Assembly (NCBI RefSeq): GCF_947487575.1
Contig: NZ_CANKXG010000007.1
Coordinates: 62,001 to 126,000 of the forward strand
Length of the DNA: 64,000 bases
Direction of reading: 5' to 3'
Origin: an uncultured Algibacter sp.
Lineage (GTDB): Bacteria > Bacteroidota > Bacteroidia > Flavobacteriales > Flavobacteriaceae
The translations under genes were made by a program, and so were the position numbers. The first letter of the stretch is position 1. Every line of letters begins with the position of its first letter. Of the stretch, positions 38,330 to 47,493 are shown in pieces. The notes below the pieces were generated by a model, which saw only the letters and a program-made list of their open reading frames with translations, had not been told where the DNA came from and made no database searches.

Positions 38330-39586
38330 TTAATTTGAAATATTGATGGATGAAATTTCGTTAAAACCAATAATTCTGTCATAACGCGCACCCAAATCTC
38401 TGTAATAAACTAAAACTTTATAATTGTTTTCTGTTTGCCAAAAGTTACCGCTTATGGCGCCTTCGTTAAGGATTTCGTTTTTGTTAACTTTAACATATTT
38501 ATAATTATAAAACCCTTGTTTTAGTTTTATACTGGTTTCATAAATTCCATACTGCGGATTGAAGACCATTTTGTTATAATCTTCTAGCGCATAATTATTG
38601 TAATTCCCATAAACATAAATGTTTTCTCCGTTAATTAACTCTGGAAGTTTTAAGGAAAAGTGAACTTGTACATAATCTGCTTCAATAGAAACGTCATCCC
38701 TGTCAATGGCCACAATTTTAAATTGTCCATTAATATCAGGATTGTAGGTATAGGGTAAATTATTTCTTGCAATATCAGTATATAAAAACGATTGATAAAT
38801 ATCTTCTAAAGCTATTGATTGTACGCGGTTTGTTGCTGCTCTTACATCTTTAGTTTCAAAAAACAGATATTCGTTTCCTGCAGGAAACGAGGTTTCTTTA
38901 ATGTATCTATAAATTAGTTTATTGCCAATGGTGTATTGTGGCTTTAGGTTTGATATGGAAGTGTTTAAGTTCCTGTTTTGAATGATTAATGTTTTTACTG
39001 TTTGCTGTGGGTTGTTTATTTGTCTATTAGTAGCAATTTCGATATCTACAGTTTGAGTGGTTTCTATGTTGCTTACATCTCGTGATCTTTTAATGGCAAT
39101 ACCAGGAGTAACTATATTTTCAAAAATCATGAATTTTCTTGAAAAAACTAGGTCGCCATAGGAGTCATAAATTGAAATAATATAATTGCCAGATACTTTT
39201 AAGCGTTTTGTTTGTTGATTAGGTATAGATAGCTTGTAATGCGAATACATTTGAAACGTATTAAACGAGTTTGTGTAGTCTTGAATTCTAAAATTATCAA
39301 CACCTAACATAAACTCTGGTTTTACGAGAACAGATTTCTTCCAATTATAATCGTAATGTTCAATTTTATAATAAAAATCGGGTTCTTCTGAAACAAGAGC
39401 ATCAAATTCTAGGTAAAACGCTTCACCTAATTCGATTATTGGTAATTCTCCTAAATTACTATTATTACTTTTAAAAGTGATTGACTTTATATAATCAGGA
39501 GGATTTACCTCTGCTACTTGAGCATAAACAAACCCAGTTGCAATAAAACAAAACCATTTTAAGAAAAATCTGAAAGACATTAGCAT
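38330..39586 (-). CDS. DUF5103 protein, T9SS plug-like
   Basis: Signal peptide then PPDYIKSITFKSNNSNLGELPIIELGEAFYLEFDALVSEEPDFYYKIEHYDYNW...; start assumed near MLMSFRFFLKW. Confidence 0.82.
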   Translation of the reverse strand: MLMSFRFFLKWFCFIATGFVYAQVAEVNPPDYIKSITFKSNNSNLGELPIIELGEAFYLEFDALVSEEPDFYYKIEHYDYNWKKSVLVKPEFMLGVDNFRIQDYTNSFNTFQMYSHYKLSIPNQQTKRLKVSGNYIISIYDSYGDLVFSRKFMIFENIVTPGIAIKRSRDVSNIETTQTVDIEIATNRQINNPQQTVKTLIIQNRNLNTSISNLKPQYTIGNKLIYRYIKETSFPAGNEYLFFETKDVRAATNRVQSIALEDIYQSFLYTDIARNNLPYTYNPDINGQFKIVAIDRDDVSIEADYVQVHFSLKLPELINGENIYVYGNYNNYALEDYNKMVFNPQYGIYETSIKLKQGFYNYKYVKVNKNEILNEGAISGNFWQTENNYKVLVYYRDLGARYDRIIGFNEISSINISN

Positions 39587-39642
39587 GTGTTTTTTGTAAA
39601 TATAATCAAATTTAATGCCTAAAAAATATAATGAAAATTTAA

Positions 39643-39654
39643 GCAAACGTTTGC
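39643..39654. promoter_or_regulatory. Perfect 12-bp palindrome GCAAACGTTTGC (LacI-family operator-like)
   Basis: Sequence GCAAACGTTTGC in the divergent plug/nqrA intergenic region. Confidence 0.5.
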
Positions 39655-39746
39655 GTATAAAATTAAACTTAATTTATTATGAAAACTGTATATTTAATTT
39701 GTATTTTTGCACCGATTTTTAGACAACTAATTTCAATAAAATAAAT

Positions 39747-41111
39747 ATGTCAAACGACATTCGTATTAAAAAAGGTCTGGACATTAAACTTATTGGTGAA
39801 GCTGAAAAAACCGTTGAACAAGCGGTTATCAGTAACTACTGCACCGTAAGACCAGAAGATTTTCATGGTGTTATACCAAAACTTGTTGCAAAAGAAGGAA
39901 CCTCAGTTAAAGCTGGAGGGACTTTGTTTTTCGATAAATCTCAAGAATTGATAAAATTTTTATCACCAGTTTCTGGGAAAATAGTTGAGGTAGTTAGAGG
40001 GCCTAAAAGACGCATTGATGCCATTAAAATAGAGGCTGATAAAGCACAAACATTTGAAGACTTTGGAAAGTTTGATATTGATGCTTCAAAACCAGATGCT
40101 ATTAAAGCACATTTGTTAGCTTCTGGATGTTGGCCATTTGTAAAACAGCGTCCGTATGATGTGATTGCAAACCCTGAGAAATCACCAAAAGCAATATTTG
40201 TTTCAGGATATGCTAGCGCACCATTGGCAGCCGATTTAGATTTTACCTTACAAGGAAAAGAAGTGGAATTGCAAGCTGCAGTTTCAGCTTTAGGTAAATT
40301 AACTGAAGGTAGCGTGCATGTATCTGTTGGTAACAATGGAAATTCACCACTTGCAGGTTTAAAAGGTATTACTTTGCATAAAGTTTCTGGACCACATCCA
40401 TCAGGAAATGTAGGGACACTAATTAATAAAATTGACCCAGTTAATAAAGGCGAAGTTGTTTGGACAGTTAGTCCACAAGACTTAGTTATTATTGGCGAGT
40501 TGCTTTTAACTGGAAAATTTAATGCAGAGCGTATTGTAGCTTTAGCTGGTTCTTCTGTTGAAAAACCAAGATATTTTAAAACAATTGCTGGTAGTGAAAT
40601 TGCTACTTTAATTTATGATAAAGGTGTTTCTAAAGATGCTAGAAGTAGTGATTATCGCATTATTTCAGGTAATGTTTTGTCAGGAAAAGAAATACAACCA
40701 AGTGGAAGTTTAGATTATTATAGTAATGTAATTACTGTAATTCCAGAAGGTGATGATTATGAGTTATTTGGTTGGAATAAACCAGTTTTTAATAAAATAT
40801 CGACATCTAGAGCCATGACGTTTTCTTGGTTGAATCCTAAGAAAAAGTACGACTTAAATACCAATACAAATGGTGAGCATAGAGCATTTGTTACTACAGG
40901 AACCTACGAAGAGGTTTTTCCATTGGATATTTTTCCAATGCAGATTTTAAAGGCTTGTATGTATCAAGATTTAGATGAGATGGAAGCTTTGGGTATGTAT
41001 GAGGTTGCTCCAGAAGATTTCGCATTAACAGAATTTGTATGTGTGTCTAAGCAACCACATCAAAAAATAATACGAGAAGGTTTAGACTTAATGTTAAAAG
41101 AGATAGGGTAA
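39747..41111 (+). CDS. nqrA: Na(+)-translocating NADH-quinone reductase subunit A
   Basis: Full-length NqrA signatures: IKKGLDIKLIGEAE, GTSVKAGGTLFFDK, ISGNVLSGK, FPMQILKACMYQDLDEMEALGMYEVAPEDFALTEFVCVSK. Confidence 0.96.
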   Translation: MSNDIRIKKGLDIKLIGEAEKTVEQAVISNYCTVRPEDFHGVIPKLVAKEGTSVKAGGTLFFDKSQELIKFLSPVSGKIVEVVRGPKRRIDAIKIEADKAQTFEDFGKFDIDASKPDAIKAHLLASGCWPFVKQRPYDVIANPEKSPKAIFVSGYASAPLAADLDFTLQGKEVELQAAVSALGKLTEGSVHVSVGNNGNSPLAGLKGITLHKVSGPHPSGNVGTLINKIDPVNKGEVVWTVSPQDLVIIGELLLTGKFNAERIVALAGSSVEKPRYFKTIAGSEIATLIYDKGVSKDARSSDYRIISGNVLSGKEIQPSGSLDYYSNVITVIPEGDDYELFGWNKPVFNKISTSRAMTFSWLNPKKKYDLNTNTNGEHRAFVTTGTYEEVFPLDIFPMQILKACMYQDLDEMEALGMYEVAPEDFALTEFVCVSKQPHQKIIREGLDLMLKEIG

Positions 41112-42349
41112 TGAGTTTAAAAAATAAATTACACGTTTTAAAAAGAAAGTATAGAAGTAAAAAAATGGCACCTGCATTTAATGCAATCCATACCTTTTTA
41201 TACTTGCCAGATGAGACCACACATAATGGAACTCACATTAAAGCAGCCGACGATTTAAAACGTACCATGAATACAGTAATTATGGCTATGGTGCCATGTT
41301 TATTATTTGGTATGTTTAATGCGGGTTACCAACATCATTTAGCTTTAGGTGAAATTCAAGCAGTAGCTGGAAGCTTTTTTAGTGCTGAGTTTTGGACGCT
41401 TGATAATTTCATGGTTGGTTTCTGGAAAATTATTCCATTGGTAATTGTATCCTATGGTGTAGGTCTAGGAATAGAATTTATATTCGCCATTATTAATAAA
41501 CATGAAGTTGAAGAAGGGTATTTAGTAACAGGAATGTTAGTACCACTTATTGTACCTGTAGATATCCCATTATGGATGCTTGCAGTTGCTGTTATCTTTG
41601 GTGTTGTTATTGGTAAAGAAGTTTTTGGAGGTACTGGAATGAACATTCTTAATCCAGCATTAACTATTAGAGCCTTTTTATTCTTTGCTTATCCAACATG
41701 GATGAGTGGTGATAAGGTTTGGGTTCATGGAGCTGATCCTAGAGTTCAAGATTTAGCAGCAGGAGCTCAACCTGATGCTATTTCTGGTGAAACTATATTG
41801 GGTAGTTTAGCTCAGAATAATTCCAGTATGATTGATACTACTACAGATATTTGGAATGCATTTTTAGGGTTTATTCCAGGTTCAATTGGTGAAACATCAA
41901 CACTATTAATTCTATTAGGAGGATTGTTCTTAATCTTTTCTAAAATTGGAAGTTGGAGAATTATGTTATCCTCAGTAATGGGGGCTATTGTAATGGGGCT
42001 TATTTTTAATTTTGTTGCAGATTCGGGAATGATTTCTGAAAGCAGTAAATTTTATGGATTAATGAATACAACATTCTGGCATCACTTACTTATTGGTGGT
42101 TTTGCTTTTGGTACTGTATTTATGGCTACTGATCCAGTAACGGCATCACAAACAAATAAAGGAAAATGGATATACGGTTTCTTAGTTGGTTTTATATCAA
42201 TTATGATTCGTGTATTTAACCCAGCATATCCAGAAGGTGTTATGTTAGCTATTCTATTAATGAATGTATTTGCACCAACTATTGACCATTATGTGGTTCA
42301 AGGAAACGTGAAAAAAAGGATGAAACGTTTAAAAGTTAAAACAGCATAA
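41111..42349 (+). CDS. nqrB: Na(+)-NQR subunit B
   Basis: GGTGMNILNPALTIRAFLFFAYP, SGETILGSL, FGTVFMATDPVTASQT. Confidence 0.96.
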   Translation: MSLKNKLHVLKRKYRSKKMAPAFNAIHTFLYLPDETTHNGTHIKAADDLKRTMNTVIMAMVPCLLFGMFNAGYQHHLALGEIQAVAGSFFSAEFWTLDNFMVGFWKIIPLVIVSYGVGLGIEFIFAIINKHEVEEGYLVTGMLVPLIVPVDIPLWMLAVAVIFGVVIGKEVFGGTGMNILNPALTIRAFLFFAYPTWMSGDKVWVHGADPRVQDLAAGAQPDAISGETILGSLAQNNSSMIDTTTDIWNAFLGFIPGSIGETSTLLILLGGLFLIFSKIGSWRIMLSSVMGAIVMGLIFNFVADSGMISESSKFYGLMNTTFWHHLLIGGFAFGTVFMATDPVTASQTNKGKWIYGFLVGFISIMIRVFNPAYPEGVMLAILLMNVFAPTIDHYVVQGNVKKRMKRLKVKTA

Positions 42350-42351
42350 TT

Positions 42352-43098
42352 ATGGCAGTTAATACAGATAAAAATTCATATACAATACTATTTGCTGTAG
42401 CAATGGTATTAATAGTAGGCTCATTGTTAGCGTTTACAGCATCATCATTAAAACCTGCAATTACTGAAAATAAACGTATGGAAAAGCAGCAGAATATTCT
42501 GTATGCTATGGGGGTAAATGAAAATGAAGGAACAAGTAGAGAATTTATCTCTACAGATAAAGTTGCTGAAGCGTTTTCAAAATATATAAAAAAACAATTA
42601 GTTATTGATACAAATGGTGGTTCAGAAGAAGATACTGAAGCTTATTTAATTGATGTTAAAAAGGAACAAGCAAAAGCTAAAAATGGAGAAACAAGACGTT
42701 TGCCGTTATTTGTTGGAGAGAAAGATGGTAAAACATTTTATATTGCTCCAATTAGAGGTAAAGGGCTTTGGGATGCTGTTTGGGCTTATATAGCTTTAGA
42801 TAAAGATATGGTTGTTCAAGGCGCATTTTTTGATCATGCTGGTGAAACCCCTGGTTTAGGAGCAAATATTAACCAGCGTTTCTTTATGGATGATTTTACA
42901 GGAGAACGATTACTTTCAGATAACGGTACTTTTAAAGGTATTGCTGTTGCAAAAGGGAACAATGATCCTAAAAACTTAATTAAAGATGATCATGAAGTAG
43001 ATGCCTTAGCTGGAGCAACAATAACTGGTGATGGTATTTCGGCAATGATTAAAGCTGATTTAAAACTGTATTTACCTTACTTTAAAAATTTAAAATAA
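42352..43098 (+). CDS. nqrC: Na(+)-NQR subunit C
   Basis: GKGLWDAVWAYIAL, DHAGETPGLGANI, VDALAGATITGDGISAMI (covalent FMN attachment SGAT/AGAT-like motif). Confidence 0.95.
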   Translation: MAVNTDKNSYTILFAVAMVLIVGSLLAFTASSLKPAITENKRMEKQQNILYAMGVNENEGTSREFISTDKVAEAFSKYIKKQLVIDTNGGSEEDTEAYLIDVKKEQAKAKNGETRRLPLFVGEKDGKTFYIAPIRGKGLWDAVWAYIALDKDMVVQGAFFDHAGETPGLGANINQRFFMDDFTGERLLSDNGTFKGIAVAKGNNDPKNLIKDDHEVDALAGATITGDGISAMIKADLKLYLPYFKNLK

Positions 43099-43099
43099 T

Positions 43100-43744
43100 A
43101 TGGGACTACTTTCAAAAAAAGACGCAAAGTTAATAACAGACCCGTTAGCAGATAATAACCCAATTACTATTCAAGTATTAGGCATTTGTTCTGCATTAGC
43201 AATCACTGCTGAACTTAAAGCTTCTCTAGTAATGGGTATAGCTGTAATGTTTGTATTAGGAATTGGTAATGTGGTAATTTCTTTAATGAGAAATATTATT
43301 CCTTCAAAAATTAGAATCATTGTGCAACTTATTGTGGTTGCTGCTTTGGTAATTATTGTAGATCAAGTATTAAAAGCTTATCAATACGAATTAAGTAAAA
43401 CTTTGGCTGTATTTGTAGGATTAATTATTACAAACTGTATCATTATGGGACGTTTTGAAGCTTTCGCTTTAGCAAATGGACCTTGGAAATCTTTTCTTGA
43501 TGGTATAGGTAATGCTTTAGGATACGCAGTTATTCTTTTAATCGTTGGTTTTTTTAGAGAACTTTTAGGTTCAGGAACTTTATTTGGTATTCCAGTACTA
43601 GGAGATGCAATCGAAAAAACTGGAGTATACTCTATAGGTTACGAAAATAACGGATTCATGTTGATGCCGCCAATGGCGTTAATAGTTGTAGGTTTAATTA
43701 TCTGGGTACAGCGCAGTAGAAATAAAGCATTAATCGAGGATTAA
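43100..43744 (+). CDS. nqrD: Na(+)-NQR subunit D
   Basis: NPITIQVLGICSALAITAELKASLVMG, TNCIIMGRFEAFAL, FFRELLGSGTLFGIPV. Confidence 0.96.
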   Translation: MGLLSKKDAKLITDPLADNNPITIQVLGICSALAITAELKASLVMGIAVMFVLGIGNVVISLMRNIIPSKIRIIVQLIVVAALVIIVDQVLKAYQYELSKTLAVFVGLIITNCIIMGRFEAFALANGPWKSFLDGIGNALGYAVILLIVGFFRELLGSGTLFGIPVLGDAIEKTGVYSIGYENNGFMLMPPMALIVVGLIIWVQRSRNKALIED

Positions 43745-43810
43745 TTAGTAAACAGTATGAAGTCTTAAGTAAATATTCGCTTATTTAAGATGAAACAAAA
43801 AAAGTAAAAA

Positions 43811-44533
43811 ATGGAGCACATAGAATTATTTTTTAAGTCAATTTTTATTGATAATATGGTGTTTTCGGTATTCTTAGGTATGTGTTCATACTTAGCAGTA
43901 TCTAAAAAAGTTGCTACAGCAGTAGGTCTTGGTGCAGCTGTAATATTTGTATTGGCAATTACAGTGCCTTTAAACTGGTTATTGGATCAATATTTATTGC
44001 AACCTGGAGCTTTAAAATGGTTAGGAGAAGAATATGTAGATTACGATTTGAGTTTTCTTTCTTTTATAATGTTTATAGCAACCATAGCAACTATGGTGCA
44101 ATTGGTAGAAATTGTAGTTGAGAAATTCTCACCATCACTTTATAACTCTTTAGGTATATTTTTACCACTTATTGCAGTAAACTGTGCCATTTTAGGAGGG
44201 TCATTATTTATGCAATCTCGTGAAATTGAAACTTTAGGTTTAGCATTTAATTATGGTGTGTCTTCTGGTATTGGATGGTTTTTAGCCATTTTAGCCATTG
44301 CAGCCATTCGTGAAAAAATTAGATATAGTAATGTGCCAGCACCTTTAAGAGGTTTAGGAATTACATTTATAATTACAGGACTTATGGGAATTGGTTTTCT
44401 AAGTTTTGGAGGGATGTTAACTGGTGGTGATGAAGAAGAAGAACAACCAGCCACAGAAACAGCCATAGACGTTGAGAAATTAGAAACTGAAAAAGCTAAG
44501 GAATTAGCTGATAACACTAAAATAGTTAAGTAG
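43811..44533 (+). CDS. nqrE: Na(+)-NQR subunit E
   Basis: [76 protein letters not shown]. Confidence 0.96.
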   Translation: MEHIELFFKSIFIDNMVFSVFLGMCSYLAVSKKVATAVGLGAAVIFVLAITVPLNWLLDQYLLQPGALKWLGEEYVDYDLSFLSFIMFIATIATMVQLVEIVVEKFSPSLYNSLGIFLPLIAVNCAILGGSLFMQSREIETLGLAFNYGVSSGIGWFLAILAIAAIREKIRYSNVPAPLRGLGITFIITGLMGIGFLSFGGMLTGGDEEEEQPATETAIDVEKLETEKAKELADNTKIVK

Positions 44534-44534
44534 T

Positions 44535-45845
44535 ATGATGATTTTAGCAGCAGGAACAACAGGAACAGTTATAGCAACAGTTGTAGCGTTTTTAATAATC
44601 ACGCTAGTACTTGTTAGTTTATTACTTTTTGTAAAACAAAAACTATCGCCATCTGGTCCAGTAAAAATCACTATTAATGGTGAAAGAGAAATAGAAGTTG
44701 CATCTGGAGGTAGTTTATTATCTACTTTAGGAGCTCAAAAAATATTTTTGCCATCAGCTTGTGGTGGTGGTGGAACATGTATTCAATGTGAATGCCATGT
44801 ACTATCTGGTGGAGGTGAAGCTTTGCCTACTGAAACACCTCACTTTTCTAGAAAAGAATTGGCACATGGTGCACGTTTATCATGTCAGGTAAAAGTAAAA
44901 CAAGACATGGATATTACCATTCCGGAAGAAGTATTTGGTATTAAAAAATGGGAAGCTACGGTTGTACGTAACTATAATGTAGCCTCATTTATTAAGGAGT
45001 TTGTTGTTGAAATTCCTGAAGATATGGGTTACAAAGCAGGTGGATATATTCAAATTGAAATTCCGCCATGCGAGGTGAAGTATTCAGATATGGATATTAC
45101 AGCGCATCCTGAAGAACATGATACACCAGATAAATTTCAAACAGAATGGGACAAATTTGGTTTATGGCCTTTAGTAATGAAAAATACAGAAACTATTGAG
45201 AGAGCATATTCTATGGCTTCTTATCCTGCTGAAGGACGCGAAATTATGTTAAACGTTCGTGTGGCATGTCCACCATGGGATAGGGCTAAAAATGGATGGA
45301 TGGATGTTAATCCAGGTATTGCTTCATCTTATATTTTTAATCAAAAACCAGGTGATAAAGTAACTATTTCAGGACCTTATGGTGAATTTTTTATCAACGA
45401 GTCTGATAGTGAAATGCTTTACGTTGGTGGTGGTGCAGGAATGGCACCAATGCGTTCACACTTATACCATTTATTTAGAACTTTAAAAACTGGACGTAAA
45501 GTTACGTATTGGTACGGTGGACGTTCTAAACGTGAGTTATTCTATTTAGAACATTTTGAAAAATTAGAAAAAGATTTTCCAAACTTTAAGTTCTACTTAG
45601 CATTATCCGAACCTATGGAAGAAGACAATTGGAAAGTAAAAGAAGATATTGATGCACCTGGTGATGGATTTGTTGGATTTATTCACAATTGTGTGATTGA
45701 CAACTATTTAAGCAAGCATGAGTCGCCAGAAGATATTGAATTATATTTCTGTGGGCCGCCATTAATGAACAAAGCTGTTCAGAAAATGGGTGAAGATTTT
45801 GGTATCCCAGATGAACACATCAGATTTGATGACTTTGGAGGCTAG
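44535..45845 (+). CDS. nqrF: Na(+)-NQR subunit F
   Basis: 2Fe-2S CGGGGTCIQCECHVL, RAYSMASYPAE-type FAD motif, VGGGAGMAPMRSHLYHLFRTLKTGRKVTYWYGGRSKRELFY, ELYFCGPPLMNKAV. Confidence 0.97.
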   Translation: MMILAAGTTGTVIATVVAFLIITLVLVSLLLFVKQKLSPSGPVKITINGEREIEVASGGSLLSTLGAQKIFLPSACGGGGTCIQCECHVLSGGGEALPTETPHFSRKELAHGARLSCQVKVKQDMDITIPEEVFGIKKWEATVVRNYNVASFIKEFVVEIPEDMGYKAGGYIQIEIPPCEVKYSDMDITAHPEEHDTPDKFQTEWDKFGLWPLVMKNTETIERAYSMASYPAEGREIMLNVRVACPPWDRAKNGWMDVNPGIASSYIFNQKPGDKVTISGPYGEFFINESDSEMLYVGGGAGMAPMRSHLYHLFRTLKTGRKVTYWYGGRSKRELFYLEHFEKLEKDFPNFKFYLALSEPMEEDNWKVKEDIDAPGDGFVGFIHNCVIDNYLSKHESPEDIELYFCGPPLMNKAVQKMGEDFGIPDEHIRFDDFGG

Positions 45846-45876
45846 GCGGATTGCTAAGCGAATATTATTCATTTAG

Positions 45877-45910
45877 GTCATTGCGAGCAAAGCGTGGCAA
45901 TCTTTTAAAT
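45877..45910 (+). repeat. Truncated GTCATTGCGAG element
   Basis: GTCATTGCGAGCAAAGCGTGGCAATCTTTTAAAT resembles the left half of the 10370 copy. Confidence 0.5.
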
Positions 45911-45929
45911 CAAATCAAAATTATATTAA

Positions 45930-45960
45930 AAACCAACTCTTATCGAGTTGGTTTTTTTAT
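45930..45960 (+). terminator. Terminator of the nqr operon
   Basis: AAAACCAACTCTTATCGAGTTGGTTTTTTTA. Confidence 0.85.
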
Positions 45961-45980
45961 GACTTTATTTCTAAAATGTT

Positions 45981-46430
45981 TTAAACTAATTCAAACTTAG
46001 CTTTTTTATTTTTAACCTCAAATAGCTTCGTGTAATCCATCACGTTTGCAACACCATCCAATTCACATAAAAGCTTGATTACTTCGGACAAACCATTAAA
46101 TAAAATATCCTTATCCGTTGGATTTTTTGGTTTAAAATTTTTATGATGAAGCGGTAATTGAAAACCACAACCTTGTAAAAAGGAGGCTTCAATTTTAAGT
46201 AAATCCAATGGGGAATAGCCATTAAATTTTCTGCCTAAGTTTTGATGGATTATACCTACATAGTTGAGTTTTAAATTACCATGAAAATCTGATAGATGTT
46301 TCCAGCTATCGGTATTATCTAAAATGTTTCCTACGGCACATTGCTTACAACACTCTGGATTTAAGGTGTTGTTATGAAAAGCGATATATAGTTTTTTTAT
46401 AGCAGATTCTATACGAGAAGTAGTCTTCAT
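45981..46430 (-). CDS. Conserved hypothetical, often linked to the nqr locus in flavobacteria (from memory); Cys-rich PECCKQC motif
   Basis: KKLYIAFHNNTLNPECCKQCAVGNILDNTDSWKHLSDFHGNLKLNYVGIIHQNLGRKFNGYSPLDLLKIEASFLQGCGF. Confidence 0.7.
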   Translation of the reverse strand: MKTTSRIESAIKKLYIAFHNNTLNPECCKQCAVGNILDNTDSWKHLSDFHGNLKLNYVGIIHQNLGRKFNGYSPLDLLKIEASFLQGCGFQLPLHHKNFKPKNPTDKDILFNGLSEVIKLLCELDGVANVMDYTKLFEVKNKKAKFELV

Positions 46431-46541
46431 GAGTTAGATTTTTACTTAAAATTACTGAAAACCTGAATTTCATCAGTGAATAAATTCTTAAATTTTTCAT
46501 AATAAAGTAAGAAGTTAGTCTAATTAAGCGTTAGTTTTTAT

Positions 46542-47411
46542 ATGAAAAATGCGTTTAGAATTCTAGTTTTATTAGTGTTGCTATTGGTTTTATTTATTCA
46601 ATTTAAACCTACTGAAAATTCTATTAAGACTATCGCTACTAGAATTAGTACACCCAGTTTAATTAATAAAGATAGCCTTACAATAAAATCAAGAATTAAT
46701 CTTCCCAAAGGTTATAAAAGGGTAGTGTATCCAAGTCAATCATTTCAAGAATATTTAAGAAATTATAAGCTAAAACCGTTTGGAACAAAAATAATTAATT
46801 ATGATAATACCAATTATTTTTGGCAAGGTGGACACATTGGAATACTTGAAATCCCTGTGCCAAAGAATGGGTTACAACAATGTGCTGATGCTTTAATTAG
46901 AATTAGAAGTGAATACTTGTGGGATAAAAATAGAAAAGATGAAATAGGATTCAATTTTACAAGCGGGCATTATTGCTCATGGAAACAATATGCTGAAGGT
47001 TACAGGCCAAAAATAAAGGGTAACAAAGTGTCGTTTCATAAAACCGCTTCAAGTAATCCTTCAAAAGAAAACTTCTATAAATATCTGAATTTAATTTATA
47101 TGTATTCAGGAACTTTGTCGCTTTATTATGAACTTCCAAAAATTAATTCGGCTAAAGACTTGAAAATTGGCGATATGCTCATTAAGGGTGGTTCGCCTGG
47201 GCATATTGTAATGGTTTGTGATGAAGCTATAAATGGTAAAGGGGAGAAATTATTTCTATTGTTTCAGGGTAATACACCTGCGCAGAGTGTACATTTAGTT
47301 AAAAACCTTGAAGACTCGAATATATCGCCATGGTATCAACTCAAAAAAGATGCAGTTATACCTGTTTCTAACTATACTTTTGGGAGTGCTAAGTTTGTAA
47401 GGTTTAAATAA
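46542..47411 (+). CDS. DUF4846-like protein
   Basis: Signal anchor, LPKGYKRVVYPSQSFQEYLRNYKLKP, YFWQGGHIGILEIPVPKNGLQQCADALIRIRSEYLW, GDMLIKGGSPGHIVMVCD. Confidence 0.85.
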   Translation: MKNAFRILVLLVLLLVLFIQFKPTENSIKTIATRISTPSLINKDSLTIKSRINLPKGYKRVVYPSQSFQEYLRNYKLKPFGTKIINYDNTNYFWQGGHIGILEIPVPKNGLQQCADALIRIRSEYLWDKNRKDEIGFNFTSGHYCSWKQYAEGYRPKIKGNKVSFHKTASSNPSKENFYKYLNLIYMYSGTLSLYYELPKINSAKDLKIGDMLIKGGSPGHIVMVCDEAINGKGEKLFLLFQGNTPAQSVHLVKNLEDSNISPWYQLKKDAVIPVSNYTFGSAKFVRFK

Positions 47412-47433
47412 GCCTATTTCTTGTTAATTAAAA

Positions 47434-47460
47434 TGCTCACATTTTTAATTTGTTTTGATG
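47434..47460 (+). promoter_or_regulatory. TGATGACATTTT-N10-CGATG-type promoter element, site 4
   Basis: TGCTCACATTTT-TAATTTGTTT-TGATG, 34 bp upstream of the 47494 ATG. Confidence 0.45.
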
Positions 47461-47493
47461 TTATATTATATATAACAATTAAAGCTATTAATT

